From: Sanderia malayensis
Taxonomy: Eukaryota > Cnidaria > Scyphozoa > Semaeostomeae > Pelagiidae
NCBI GenBank assembly: GCA_013076295.1
Contig: RQOL01000531.1
Location: 1,736,001-1,800,000, forward strand
Direction: 5' to 3'
DNA length: 64,000 nt
In this document: positions 23,362 to 33,260 of the stretch, piece by piece
Layout: each line of letters starts with the position of its first letter
How positions within the stretch are numbered: position 1 is the first letter of the stretch
Made by a program: the position numbers and the translations under genes
The notes under the pieces: model-generated
The model's database searches: none
What the model was told of the DNA's origin: nothing
Seen by the model: the letters and a program-made list of their open reading frames with translations, nothing else

Positions 23362-24899
23362 CTAAAGAATTGAAATTAAGAAAGATCCAGGCGTAATTTG
23401 GCATTCGCAAGCTGTTCCAACTCTTCGTTGTGACGATATCCATTCCTCGATGTGTACTGTCTGTCCATTATGGGTTACAGGGATGCACCTTCCAGTATTG
23501 TAGAGAAAGGTGATTAAAAAATGTTTCTCGGCACAACGAGCTTCTCCCTGGAACACCACGCGATCCTGTGGCTTACAAATCACTTCATTTACATAACGAG
23601 GATACCTGTAGTTGAAGAAATGTCAAAAGTTACATTTAACATAGATACTAAACGTCCTTTGTAACAAACAATAGCCTTTCAAACATCATACAAACAATAG
23701 CTATGGAAAATATACACGTTTTTTGCAGCATTGGTTTCAGATTGTGCATTGAGCTTGATCTGATCACCATAATGCTTTGAATAACAGCTCAATGTATTTA
23801 GATTCCGAACATATTGTATGTACGGTACTTCGTCGATTAGGCGCCACGGGGCGCTTATTCATTCTAGCACTGTTTAAAGAGGGCGTTTAATTGCAACTTA
23901 AAGGGATGGAAAATGTCGCATTTTTGAAATTAAATGTTTTCATAATCTTTAAGCAAACAATATCGAAAACTTATGTGGAAAAGTGTCATTTCAATCCAGC
24001 AGTTGAAAGGGAGCGCTTAATCAAAGAAATATGGCAAGAAGGTGATGTCTACTCAAAGTAACTACAGTGGAATCCCGCTATAACGAACCCCGTTTATAAC
24101 GAACTTCCCGCTATTACGAACTAAAACTCCGGTCCCTTGGATTCTGGGAAGTAGTTCTTAATAAAAAAATGTCCCTTCTGTATAACGAACTCCCTATTCT
24201 CGGTCCCTACAGAATTCGTTATAGCGGGATTCCACTGTATATTGATAATAATATTGATAAACATGCCGAAACGTACCAATTTTCAGGCAGAACCGTTTGC
24301 GCAGAGCAACTTGGACAAATTCTAATATTTCCAGTTGACTGATCAACTGATCCCGAATCGTAACAAGATCGTACGGTTGATACAGAACGCTTCTCTTCAT
24401 TCTGTGATGTTGAAGCAAATGTACGTGAATAACTCCCCGGAGGAACTCCAAGTTTTCTTTCCAACAACCTTCGAAAATCGATTATTCTACTCAGATTCCC
24501 GCCTGCCCATTTTAAGATGCGTTGTTTCAAGGTTTTGACAATTTGGAGATATTTTTCCTTTTTCTTGCTGTCCCAGTGCTGGTCGGGAAAGAGGGCAGCC
24601 TCCTCTCTTGTCGCTGCGACGAACTCGAGGTTCGCAGCGTCATTTTGCTTAGAATATGCCCTCTTTAACGTTCTGACGCTTATTGGGTCGCATGTTGATA
24701 TTGGAATCGAGGCTGAGGATGAAAGAACGTCCCCTGAGGCTTTGTTCTTCATCATTTTGTGAAAAGCTTTTTCTGTGATGGCAGCACGGCTCTGTTCTTG
24801 CTGTTTACTTGACAATGACGCAGCACAAAATGACGCAAGCAGAATCAGCGAAATAATCGAATCAACCTGACAATGAAAACGATAAAATATGACATACAT
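23362..24899 (-). CDS. Secreted cystine-knot cytokine-like protein (IL-17-like, tentative)
   Basis: Probably a secreted signalling ligand. Exons 24899-24277 and 23605-23362 join in frame (PENW/YPRY) to 288 residues. A hydrophobic stretch IISLILLASFCAASL near the N-terminus looks like a signal peptide. A Lys/Arg-rich propeptide follows, then a dibasic site EEKR before the C-terminal domain RSVSTVRSC. That domain has 8 Cys: RIC-PSC, WYPRYVNEVICK, EARC, TGRC and the final RRVGTACECQ. YPR followed by a Cys and a closing V-G-x-x-C-x-C fits the IL-17 fold; trunk/noggin-type knots are an alternative. The 5' end is unsure: an acceptor-like TGTCAG at 24867 may mean that exon begins at 24866 and a first exon lies upstream. 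Its intron holds a transposon copy. Confidence 0.75.
23822..24035. repeat. Diverged copy of the TACCGTA/AAGCGCCC inverted-repeat family
   Basis: Begins TACGGTACTTCGTCGATTAG GCGCC and contains GGGCGCTTATTCATT and GAGCGCTTAATC, the same motif set as the better-kept copy at 31891-32081. Edges are approximate. It lies in the intron of the cytokine-like gene. Confidence 0.5.
24065..24237. mobile_element. MITE with CAGTGGAATCCCGC termini, TA target site
   Basis: 173-bp element with terminal inverted repeats CAGTGGAATCCCGCTATAAC / GTTATAGCGGGATTCCACTG flanked on both sides by TA. Internal copies of TATAACGAACT repeat the motif. The termini resemble the pogo/Tigger branch of Tc1/mariner. No transposase is present. 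It lies about 40 bp inside the intron of the cytokine-like gene. Confidence 0.9.
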
Positions 24900-26996
24900 T
24901 ATCAAGATGACATAATATAATAGTTTTATCGTATTATCTTGTGAAAAGTGTAATAATGATGTGAGGGTTGTGTAAGAATCCCAAGACAACATAACGAACC
25001 TTGATTGGAGAGATGGTAAACTAACTTAACCCTCAAAGCGACAGAACAAAGTCAATGAAACCGAAAACCTTAACCAGTTGTGACAAAACCGGGAAGGTAT
25101 GACATGTGATGTGAGTGACATGTATGACATGCATGTATGACGTGCTCCCTGGGGAAGTATGTATGGGGAAACAATTTATATGACAAATTTTGTGGTGCGC
25201 CAAGAACACCGACAACCTGTTTGTATGACCTTGTGCACGTAGTTTTTCAAACGAATACTCGGCTCCACTTTCAGCCTTTCAATAAGAGTTTCTTATTTTC
25301 TATTTATAATTCCAGCCTCGGGGATACTTCGTTTCTTATTTGTGTGTTCCAATTTCCTGTGCATAGCAGTGCGTGGACATAAAAATTGCTTGATAAAAAT
25401 ATCAAGGCCTCTGTATTGTATGTCTGTAACTTTTAAAAGGTCACAGACATCGAGCGACAGAGCAACAAAAGACAAAAGTTTTATTATTTTCTGTTGCTAT
25501 TTTTCAATTGTATCTTTATTTCCTGAGTTTTGTATTGTTCTTATTTGTTAGGCAAACTTCTGCCTGATGTTTATTATAAAAGTGAAATGAAAAAACGTTG
25601 AATTCATCTGCTTCAAATAGATTAACTGCAGCCTTTCAATTAATGAATCAAAGTCGAGGGTTAATTTGCGGCCAACCATATATATTGCTCAAGTCAAACC
25701 AATGAAAAAACGCCAAAGGGTGGATTCAGCGTTTTTTATACATGACGTTATCTTGCATGCAACCCGCCGAATGACAACCGCTGTTGCAAAATTGGTTCTG
25801 CCAACCCTGGTTGTGAGTAATTAGATCCTAATTAGATCTTAATTAGATCCTAATTCGGCGAGAGTGACCAAACTTGGCGTAATCCATAGGGGGTGTGATC
25901 TGTTGCATCAATATGGCGCAATGTGTTGTGATGTAGGGAGCCCTGTTACCCAACAATGCTGACATAGTCAAGCCGTAAGTATGAAATTTTGGCTGCGTCA
26001 CGTAAAAGTTACAAAACTCTCGTTGCCGTTTTGTTCATATGATACTCTTGTTGCCGTTTTAATAATCGCTTTGTTCGCGTGATATTTTTGAGAAAATGAT
26101 AAAAATTATGTACTCCAAGGAACTCTAAAGAAACTTTAGTTCTGAAAGCTTCTGGTTCTTTAAGAAACTGGAATACTCAGTTGCTGTTGGTTTCTTACAA
26201 AAAATGGGTGAATTTGAGTGAGTGAAATGAACAAATGAAACCTCCTGCTAAGTAGGGCGGGTTGGGGGGGATAAGACTGTGTCCCTTCCCTGGAGTAAAA
26301 ATTATCGACCAGTCAACAATCCAAAATCGTTCTCTACTCAACAACGTTTCAAAAAAATCTCAGATTCCCACACCAACTCGCACTTCCTAATGTCTGTTGT
26401 GCTTTGCTTTGTGCCGACATTAAAATCAAAATATCACCAATTCTCGTTCCCTGGATGTGACTTTGAATTAGTAGACATGTTATCAAGAAATATTTATGCA
26501 ATATCAATACATTAACACGTACCTTCATCGTTTATGTTCTAGATATACGATACCAAGAAATTACTTCAAATCAATGATGTTGCTAAATATTCAGACACAC
26601 ACGACCAAACTGCTTTTTTCTCCACGTCCTCTGATCTTATACTCTCTGGTAAAAGTGATGACATATAGTTTATCCTGTGGTATTTCACACGACAGGGTGT
26701 TGAAATTTAAGACCATTTAATGATTTTATTTGGTTTTGGGGTGAATCATCCATGGATCGTTTTTAGTTTCTCTTTCAATAAGTTTCATCATCCACCATAA
26801 ACAGCCCAAGGCGGTTAATAAAATGTCACATTTTACTGGTGCTTCTTTCATGCCCCGCCCCCCAGAGTAAGCTGATTTTGATGCATGTTACACTGACCAC
26901 CGCTACGTCGTTTATTTGAATTGTTCGCACGAGCAGAGACCTAGGCCAATCGTTATATTCCTTAGCTCTCCATTCTTAATTCAAGATTCACAAACG
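24900..26996. other. Region upstream of the cytokine-like and SNRNP27 genes
   Basis: No convincing exon. It may contain an unresolved first exon of the cytokine-like gene on the - strand and the SNRNP27 promoter on the + strand. There is a short repeat of TTAGATCCTAATTAGATC around 25822-25854. No TATA box or other element is clear. Confidence 0.5.
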
Positions 26997-29093
26997 ATGC
27001 GCTCACGAAGCAGATCTCCTGTTAGACGAGGTAAGTTGAAATTTTAAATGAGAGTTTTATCAAAGCTATAGTATAATAAGTAAGCGTAGGCCTTGGCTTT
27101 AGGCCCGCCCTCCCCTCCTCTTCGTATTTGTCGTCGTCGCTATAACAAACAAAAAGAGGCCTAACCCTTCTTGACAATGACTTTGCTTCACGGAATTAGT
27201 TCCGTTCCACGAAGACTGACATTCATTACAGAATGTGGCTCAATGATGATGTACACCGACCAATGCATTAAATTAAGCGCCCAGGGCGAAAATTCTTTCT
27301 CCATCCTCTTTTTCAAACCACACTGCTCACCACTCCACCCAATGACCCCACCTATCTTCAATAAACCACGGCGCACTTCGTCATAGCGACGTTTACCGTT
27401 ATCAGTCTTCACCACTCCCTCCCACTTTCCAGCGCAGCGTCTACACAATGTGCGTTGTGTTGTACTGATTCGTTGGTAACTTTCTGTTTGGACATTATTT
27501 TTCAGACAGAGAACGCAGATACTCGAGATCAAGATCTCATTCAAGAGAAAGATACGATCGACGGGCTGACAAATTCAAAGACCGTGACAGAAAAAGAGAT
27601 GGTTAATTAACACTTTGTAATTCGTTACTTAAGTTACTTCCAGTTGATATTTATTATTCGGACATTAATTCGATGATTTCGCATTCTCTTCAGACAGAAG
27701 ACGCGGCAGATCAAGATCGCCCGTAAAGCAAAGCAGATCTCCTCCAAGAAGAAGTAGATCTAGATCACCAAGGAGACGAGATAGGGACAGGGATAGAGGC
27801 GACAGGGACAGGGACAGGGGAGAGAGAGATAAGGACAGGCGAGATAGAAATAGTGATAGGTAAGCTTTTCATGTAGATGCATAGATGATTGTTTTGGAGA
27901 TGTCTGAGTTAGGTTCTACTGTGTTTAGTCATAGTTTAGTTCATGTTTTGTGATGGCACGAAGCATGAAACTTTAACTTAAAACTTAAGCCCTCATGTTT
28001 CGTCTTCTAAGTTTGGTATAGCTCTGTCTTGACGACATTTATATTAGTGCTATTTTAAATGGGTTGGTTAACAGTAATCTTAATTAATTTATTTATTTAT
28101 GTATTTATTTTTTTTTTAGATTTGAGAAGAGGGAAGAAGTATCTTCGGATAAGAAAGGTTTTTATTGCTTAATGCCTATGTAATATTTATTCATTACAGC
28201 TAAGTTGTAAATACGTCCCAAGCATAACAAATGCGTTTTATGGCTTCGTGCTATTTATGTTTTGAAGATAGCATCACAGAAACACAGCTTAGCTATCGAT
28301 TATTGCTTAATTTTGACTTGCGACTGAGCTTTGAAACACAATAGTTACATCCTGTTTTGCATCGTTATTTTTATGATTATCGGTGAAAGATTGTCTTGTA
28401 GTTTCTGATGATATGTCAGCGTCTTTTGATGAAGAAATGATGCAAAAAGTCATGGGATTTGGCGGCTTTGATTCAACCAAGGTTTGTTGCCTGGTAGTAC
28501 TATGCTTATGGACAATGCTATACGATTTAACGTCTATTTTGCTTCCACTATTACTATTTTAACACTGGACAATGTTATTTATTTGTTCATGTGTATTTTA
28601 TGGAACAGGGGAAGCACGTGGAAGGCCAGATGGAAGGTGTGACGACCAAAGTAGCTCGCCCAAAGAAATACAGGTATGTAGCTATTTGTTTTCATCTATC
28701 AATTATCCCCAGTGAGAAGTGCTTAACCTACCGAATGACGAATAAAACCTGATTTAACAGTATCTTGCTAACTTATGAAATATTCAATAAAATGTACAAT
28801 TTACAACCATCGAGTACATTGCCCTCTTAAATCTAAGATTCACCCATGAAGATTACAACCCAAATTGAAAACGAAATGTGCTGGATTTCCTCCAACCCTC
28901 TCCACTCTAGATTCATATCTGAGTTGCATAACATTATTTGTTTATGTTGCCGAATCAAATATATCGAATTATTGTGTAACGGGGTTTCTGTGTTAATTAT
29001 GCACGCGTTGTCCTGAGGTTTGTTAATGTTTTACTCAGGCAATACATGAATCGCAGAGGCGGTTTCAACCGACCCTTGGATCATGTCAACTGA
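26997..29093 (+). CDS. SNRNP27: U4/U6.U5 tri-snRNP-associated 27-kDa RS protein
   Basis: Spliceosomal protein of the U4/U6.U5 tri-snRNP, nuclear. Exons 26997-27030, 27506-27601, 27694-27859, 28120-28157, 28402-28481, 28609-28673, 29039-29093 splice in frame to 177 residues (human 155). Residues 1-~115 are an RS domain (MRSRSRSPVRR, then RDRDRGDRDRDRGERD). The conserved C-terminal signature follows: EEMMQKVMGFGGFDSTKGK, RPKKYRQYMNRRGGFNRPL. The start ATG opens the RS domain directly. The match over the C-terminal 60 residues is strong, so the identification is secure. The RS segment is slightly longer than in vertebrates. Confidence 0.95.
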
Positions 29094-30092
29094 ATTCAAA
29101 ATAAGCTTGAAAAAAAACAAGGATAAACAGACGTTTTTTACATGGCGCATTATTTGGTACCTTGAAATGTTTGCCGACGTTTCTGAATTTCATTCCCACA
29201 TAAAAGATCGAAAGACAAATAAGTATTGTGAGGATGAAGGATTCAAGCGTTTGTGTGACGTAATAGTCAAATCAGGGACATTTGTATCTGTATACTGAAT
29301 ACAGCTTGCTTTCGTAAATGGATGGGACATTTGTACATGGATTTTTGAGACATTTTTGCATGGATTATTGAGACATTGTTCCAAGGATTGCATGAGGCAT
29401 TTATGCCTGAGGTCTAATTGTTTTCAAGCCGTTTGTGCTCGATAAAATTCCACTGTTAATAAGAAATATTGAACTGCATTAAATGTTAAGAACTTTAGCT
29501 ACACAATGGCAATTTATGCAACTGCATAATGGAACACACAGTTGACCTGCTCTCGTTATTGCAAACTTGATTTGAAATGAAAGTTTGGTCGACGTATCAA
29601 GTGTTTGAGATATTCAAAGTAACTTGATGAGAAGTAACGATTTGTTCAAAATGGCGAGATGTTCTTGGTAACCCGCATTGGTAACCCGCTTGGTAATGCG
29701 AAAGTCAACTGTATTTTATACTTTTTAGTTTCAAACTAAACCCGAAGTTGGCATTTAATTAGTATACACACGTGGCATATAATATCGATTGATGTAGCAA
29801 TCTTAATTGAAGTATTCTATTTTGTGTTGCATTACTTGTGGAGTTCTTTGCTCCATTCTGTGTGTGGTTTCATTAAGGATAATGTGGTGATGTGGTTGAG
29901 CCATGCGTGCATGTAACCTCCGTAGTTACCTGTTATATTACTACACCAAATTATACTATACATTTGCAGTTTGCTCATTGGTGAAATGAAATGAACTCTC
30001 GAGTGATCGAGACCTTTAAGTATCTCTATTATCATTATCATTGTTATTAGTGTGTTTAGTAGAGTGTTGTTGAGAGCGTTGCTGCTATTAGT
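29094..30092. other. Convergent 3' region between SNRNP27 and the GPCR gene
   Basis: No further gene supported. Short imperfect repeats of the type GGGACATTTGTACATGGATT / GAGACATTTTTGCATGGATT occur at 29275-29400. The rest is AT-rich 3' sequence. Confidence 0.55.
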
Positions 30093-31706
30093 TTACACAG
30101 TGGTTGATTCTGTGAACGGGGACAGATGTTGCGGTGATGCACGTTGACGTGGAGACAGCAGGCACCTTTCTGGGGAGTTTTTCCTTTCTCTCTTATCAAT
30201 GACTCGCAGCTTGTTCTGTGAGCGCAGCTGGGACGAGGAGCTGGCTCGGTCTCTGAATCTTGTTAATCCGTGATGGTCGTATTGTGCCGCTAGGGTGGAC
30301 GGCATTGTGGAGGACATTGTGGACTTGACCGATGCAGTTCGCTGCCGGTAGAAGTCGTCCTTTTGACAGTGGCAACGGAAGAGCATCTTCTTGAAGGCGT
30401 TACGGTAATCTGGATAGCGGTAGGCGTAGATGATCGGGTTCATCAGACTGTTGCTGTAGTGCATGTACTTGACGATGGGTATAAGTGGGAAGAGCACATG
30501 GTTTGGCTTGCAGGGACAGACGTGGTAGAAAACGATGTTGAAGATGAAAAATGGTAGCCAGCAAATTAGGAAGAGAACTATAACGATGCCGATCATGATT
30601 GCAACTCGTATTTCTTGCTTGAATCGCCAGTGTTGTTCTTGACGGCACTTCATCGTGTGGAAGATCGCCATGTAGGAGGCGACAATGACGATCGTCGGCA
30701 AGACAAAGGCAAATATCACGACCAGGTACGTATAGCCGGACCACACGTTTGCAATCTTCAATCCCGCCAGTCCGGATAGCGAGAAGGCGAAGAACCAGAC
30801 AAAACCGATGCCACCGAGAATAACACGACGCTTGTGCGCGATGTTTCTGTGCGTGGCCGGGAATCGAACAGCATACATCCGCTCTAAACTGATCATGGTC
30901 AGGTTGAGGATCGAGGCTGTGCCGCAAACAATGTCCAATCCAATGTAGATAAAGTATGGCAAAGAATTCTGCGATATGTAACCTACAAAAGAGAGACTAG
31001 GCGTCTCAGATGAATAATACATAGTAATCATCATTAGCGGACGGAATAGCAGTGCCAGGTAACTGTATCCAGGGCAAGGAGATCCGTACAGTAAAAACCC
31101 GCATTAAGAATAGAATAACCAGAAGCTTCATTCGCTTCATGAAGATGGTCAGTGGAATGTCTGACCCAATATATAGTTTTTAAAAAACAACATCTCTTCT
31201 TTAAAATGAAGCTTCTGGTTATTCTATTCTTAATCAAACTTGTTGCCCGAATGCGTATTTTTACCAAAAACCCGCATATAAGAACCAATGGATTAAGAAC
31301 CTTCAGGGTGATTTTGCTGCTCAAAACAATAGACGAAACAATAGCCTATTGTCTTGGAACAATTGGAAGGAAAATTTACGTGTTCTTATATGCGAGTTTT
31401 TACTGTATTCGTTTCCATACCCATTCTGAACACTGCCCATAGTGGCAGGGAAAATGCCCCAACGAGAATATCGGACGCAGCCAAACTGATGACAAAGGAA
31501 TTGGTAATGCTTTTCAGTCTTCTGCTAACACTTTTGAATGCGAGACACACCAGTGTATTGCCAATTAATATCGTAACGATGAGCAGGCCCAGAATGGACA
31601 ATTCAAAGTAGCTGGCTTTGACGAATACTTTGCCTTGCGCCACACGCACTGTTGTATTGGTTTGGTTGGAGATTGCAACTGTGTTTGTTGTTAAATTGAC
31701 CACCAT
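30093..31706 (-). CDS. Rhodopsin-family GPCR, adenosine-receptor-like
   Basis: Seven-helix receptor, plasma membrane. Exons 31706-31421 and 30982-30093 join in frame (VFRMG/YISQN) to 391 residues. The N-terminus carries several N-glycosylation sequons (NLT, NQT, NTT). Helix 1 has GNTLVCLAF, helix 2 LAASDILVG (the conserved Asp), helix 3 ends in SLERMYAV (ERM in place of DRY), helix 6 has CWLPFF, and helix 7 reads SNSLMNPIIYAYRYPDYR. This NPIIYAYR-x(4)-R end with NAFKKML resembles vertebrate adenosine receptors. No Cys is seen at the usual start of helix 3, so the common extracellular disulfide may be absent. The Ser/Arg-rich tail is ~80 residues. Ligand is unknown; other class A subfamilies are possible. 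The intron carries a 317-bp transposon copy. Confidence 0.9.
31089..31405. mobile_element. MITE with CAGTAAAAACYCGCAT termini in the GPCR intron
   Basis: 317 bp flanked by TA on both sides. Termini are CAGTAAAAACCCGCATTAAG and, inverted, CAGTAAAAACTCGCATATAA. An internal 30-bp perfect inverted repeat pairs 31101-31130 with 31205-31234, so the element can fold into two hairpins. No transposase. Without it the host intron (30983-31420) would be about 119 bp. Confidence 0.9.
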
Positions 31707-31890
31707 GATTGTTATGATGACTATTATGCTTGTTCATGTGCTTGGTTTACGCAACTAGAAGAAAGAGAGAGAAAAAAGGATGGTGTACCATTAGTAAATA
31801 CAACGCAGTGGAATTGTGTGGGTGAGAAAAAGTCTGATTCCGCTTATTGTTTTTATACAACAAACTATTGTATGAAAACAATAGGTTGAT

Positions 31891-32081
31891 TACCGTATTT
31901 CCTCTAATAAGCGCCCGGGCCCTTATTAACTACTTTGCAAAATTAGAAAAATATTTTGCAAGATTATTTGAGCCAAACAGTGAAAAATTAAGAATTAATT
32001 CACACTTTTTGATTTTAGGGTGGGTGTTTATTGGAGGGGGCGGTTAAAAGAGGGTGGGCGCTAATTAGAGGAAGTACGGTA
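31891..32081. mobile_element. MITE with TACCGTAYTTCCTCTAATWAGCGCCC termini
   Basis: 191-bp element. The left end TACCGTATTTCCTCTAATAA and the right end (inverted) TACCGTACTTCCTCTAATTA are nearly identical for about 28 bp. Diverged relatives occur at 23822-24035, 33222-33260 and 43960-44157. No coding capacity. Confidence 0.85.
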
Positions 32082-32624
32082 TGCACTGTACACGATTTTA
32101 TATACATAAGGAGCTTACTACATGTAGATAGACGAAATATTTAAAGAACTTATGACATTAAAGACAAAATCAATGGAACCTTTTCAGTTTTGATTCTATT
32201 TCTCACTGCAAATAGTCGAGAATTAGAAAGCCAGTTCCATTTATTTGCAGAATAATATTCTCACATAAAAAGTGTGTGCCAAACGCATTGTGCGATTTTG
32301 CTTACACGATAAGCCTATCTAAACATTTATTTTTGCAGGTAAGGCTTGACTATACGTCCCGCAATGTCGCGTCTATTAGAATTGTTATTTCAGCTATTGC
32401 GACTTGACTTAAAACGTCGCATAAAACCCATTTTCAGTCGGACCGATATCATCTACAATCTGTGTTGTTGCATGTGGCTTGTGCAATCTGGCGCCCATTT
32501 TCGCGGAAGAAAAATAAGCATCTGCTAAGGACAATAGCGAATTCACGGCACACACTGTGAACACTGTGAATTTCGGCCGACTAAAATTGAATGAAATGCG
32601 AAGTCTAAATTCAAGTTGACTGAG

Positions 32625-33151
32625 GCCCCATTTATACGGTACCGGTCAAGTTTTGCTAACCGGCTTTCTTGATCGTCATGCGCAGTATGCTTTTTCATAA
32701 ATCTTTGGCGCCAAGTCGAATTAGTTTTTTTATGTCGTTAGTGAAATGAATTGCTGTCAGGATTTTTATGAAATTTTCGATCGTTTTTTTATTTCTGAAA
32801 GTTATGCTTCGTCATAAATAACAAAAAGTTGCTTCTATGTTTTGAGCGCCAAATCCGACATTTTCAATTTGCCTCGCTTGCCTGACTTTTTCACCTCTTT
32901 ATGAATCCGTACAAATATTTGTACGGATAGAACCGTTTACGCGGTACCGTTCAAATATTTGTCAGCTCAAGTTGTCAACTCGTCCTCTTCCTAACAGGAC
33001 AAGTTGTTTTTGCACGGCTATCGGGACAAATGTTTGTATACGGATATGCTGATCTCGTGTAAACGCAACCCCTATACGTACAAAAACTTGAGCGGCTAAA
33101 AACTTGAGCGGCTAAAAGCTTGACCGGCACGGGTACCGTGTAAACGGGATC
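32625..33151. mobile_element. Inverted-repeat element with CCCRTTTAYACGGTACC termini
   Basis: About 527 bp bounded by CCCATTTATACGGTACCGGT on the left and, inverted, CCCGTTTACACGGTACCCGT on the right. Both ends continue into CGGTCAAG(C/T)TTTT. Internal short repeats (ACTTGAGCGGCTAAAA) lie near the right end. Target-site duplication not established; no transposase. Confidence 0.75.
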
Positions 33152-33221
33152 TTGATTCACACTTCGCTTTTTTGTCAGCTTATTCTAATTCGACGCAACC
33201 ATCATGGGACATATAAATCAA

Positions 33222-33260
33222 GCTTAAGCCCCCAAGGGCTTATTCGAGTATTTACGGTAC
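33222..33260. repeat. Fragment of the TACCGTA/AAGCGCCC family
   Basis: AAGCCCCCAAGGGCTTATTC followed by GAGTATTTACGGTA matches one end of the element at 31891-32081 in reverse orientation. Short relic only. Confidence 0.5.

Noticed and set aside
31034..31442. 96-codon frames on both strands in the GPCR intron
   Set aside because: They come from the inverted-repeat MITE at 31089-31405.
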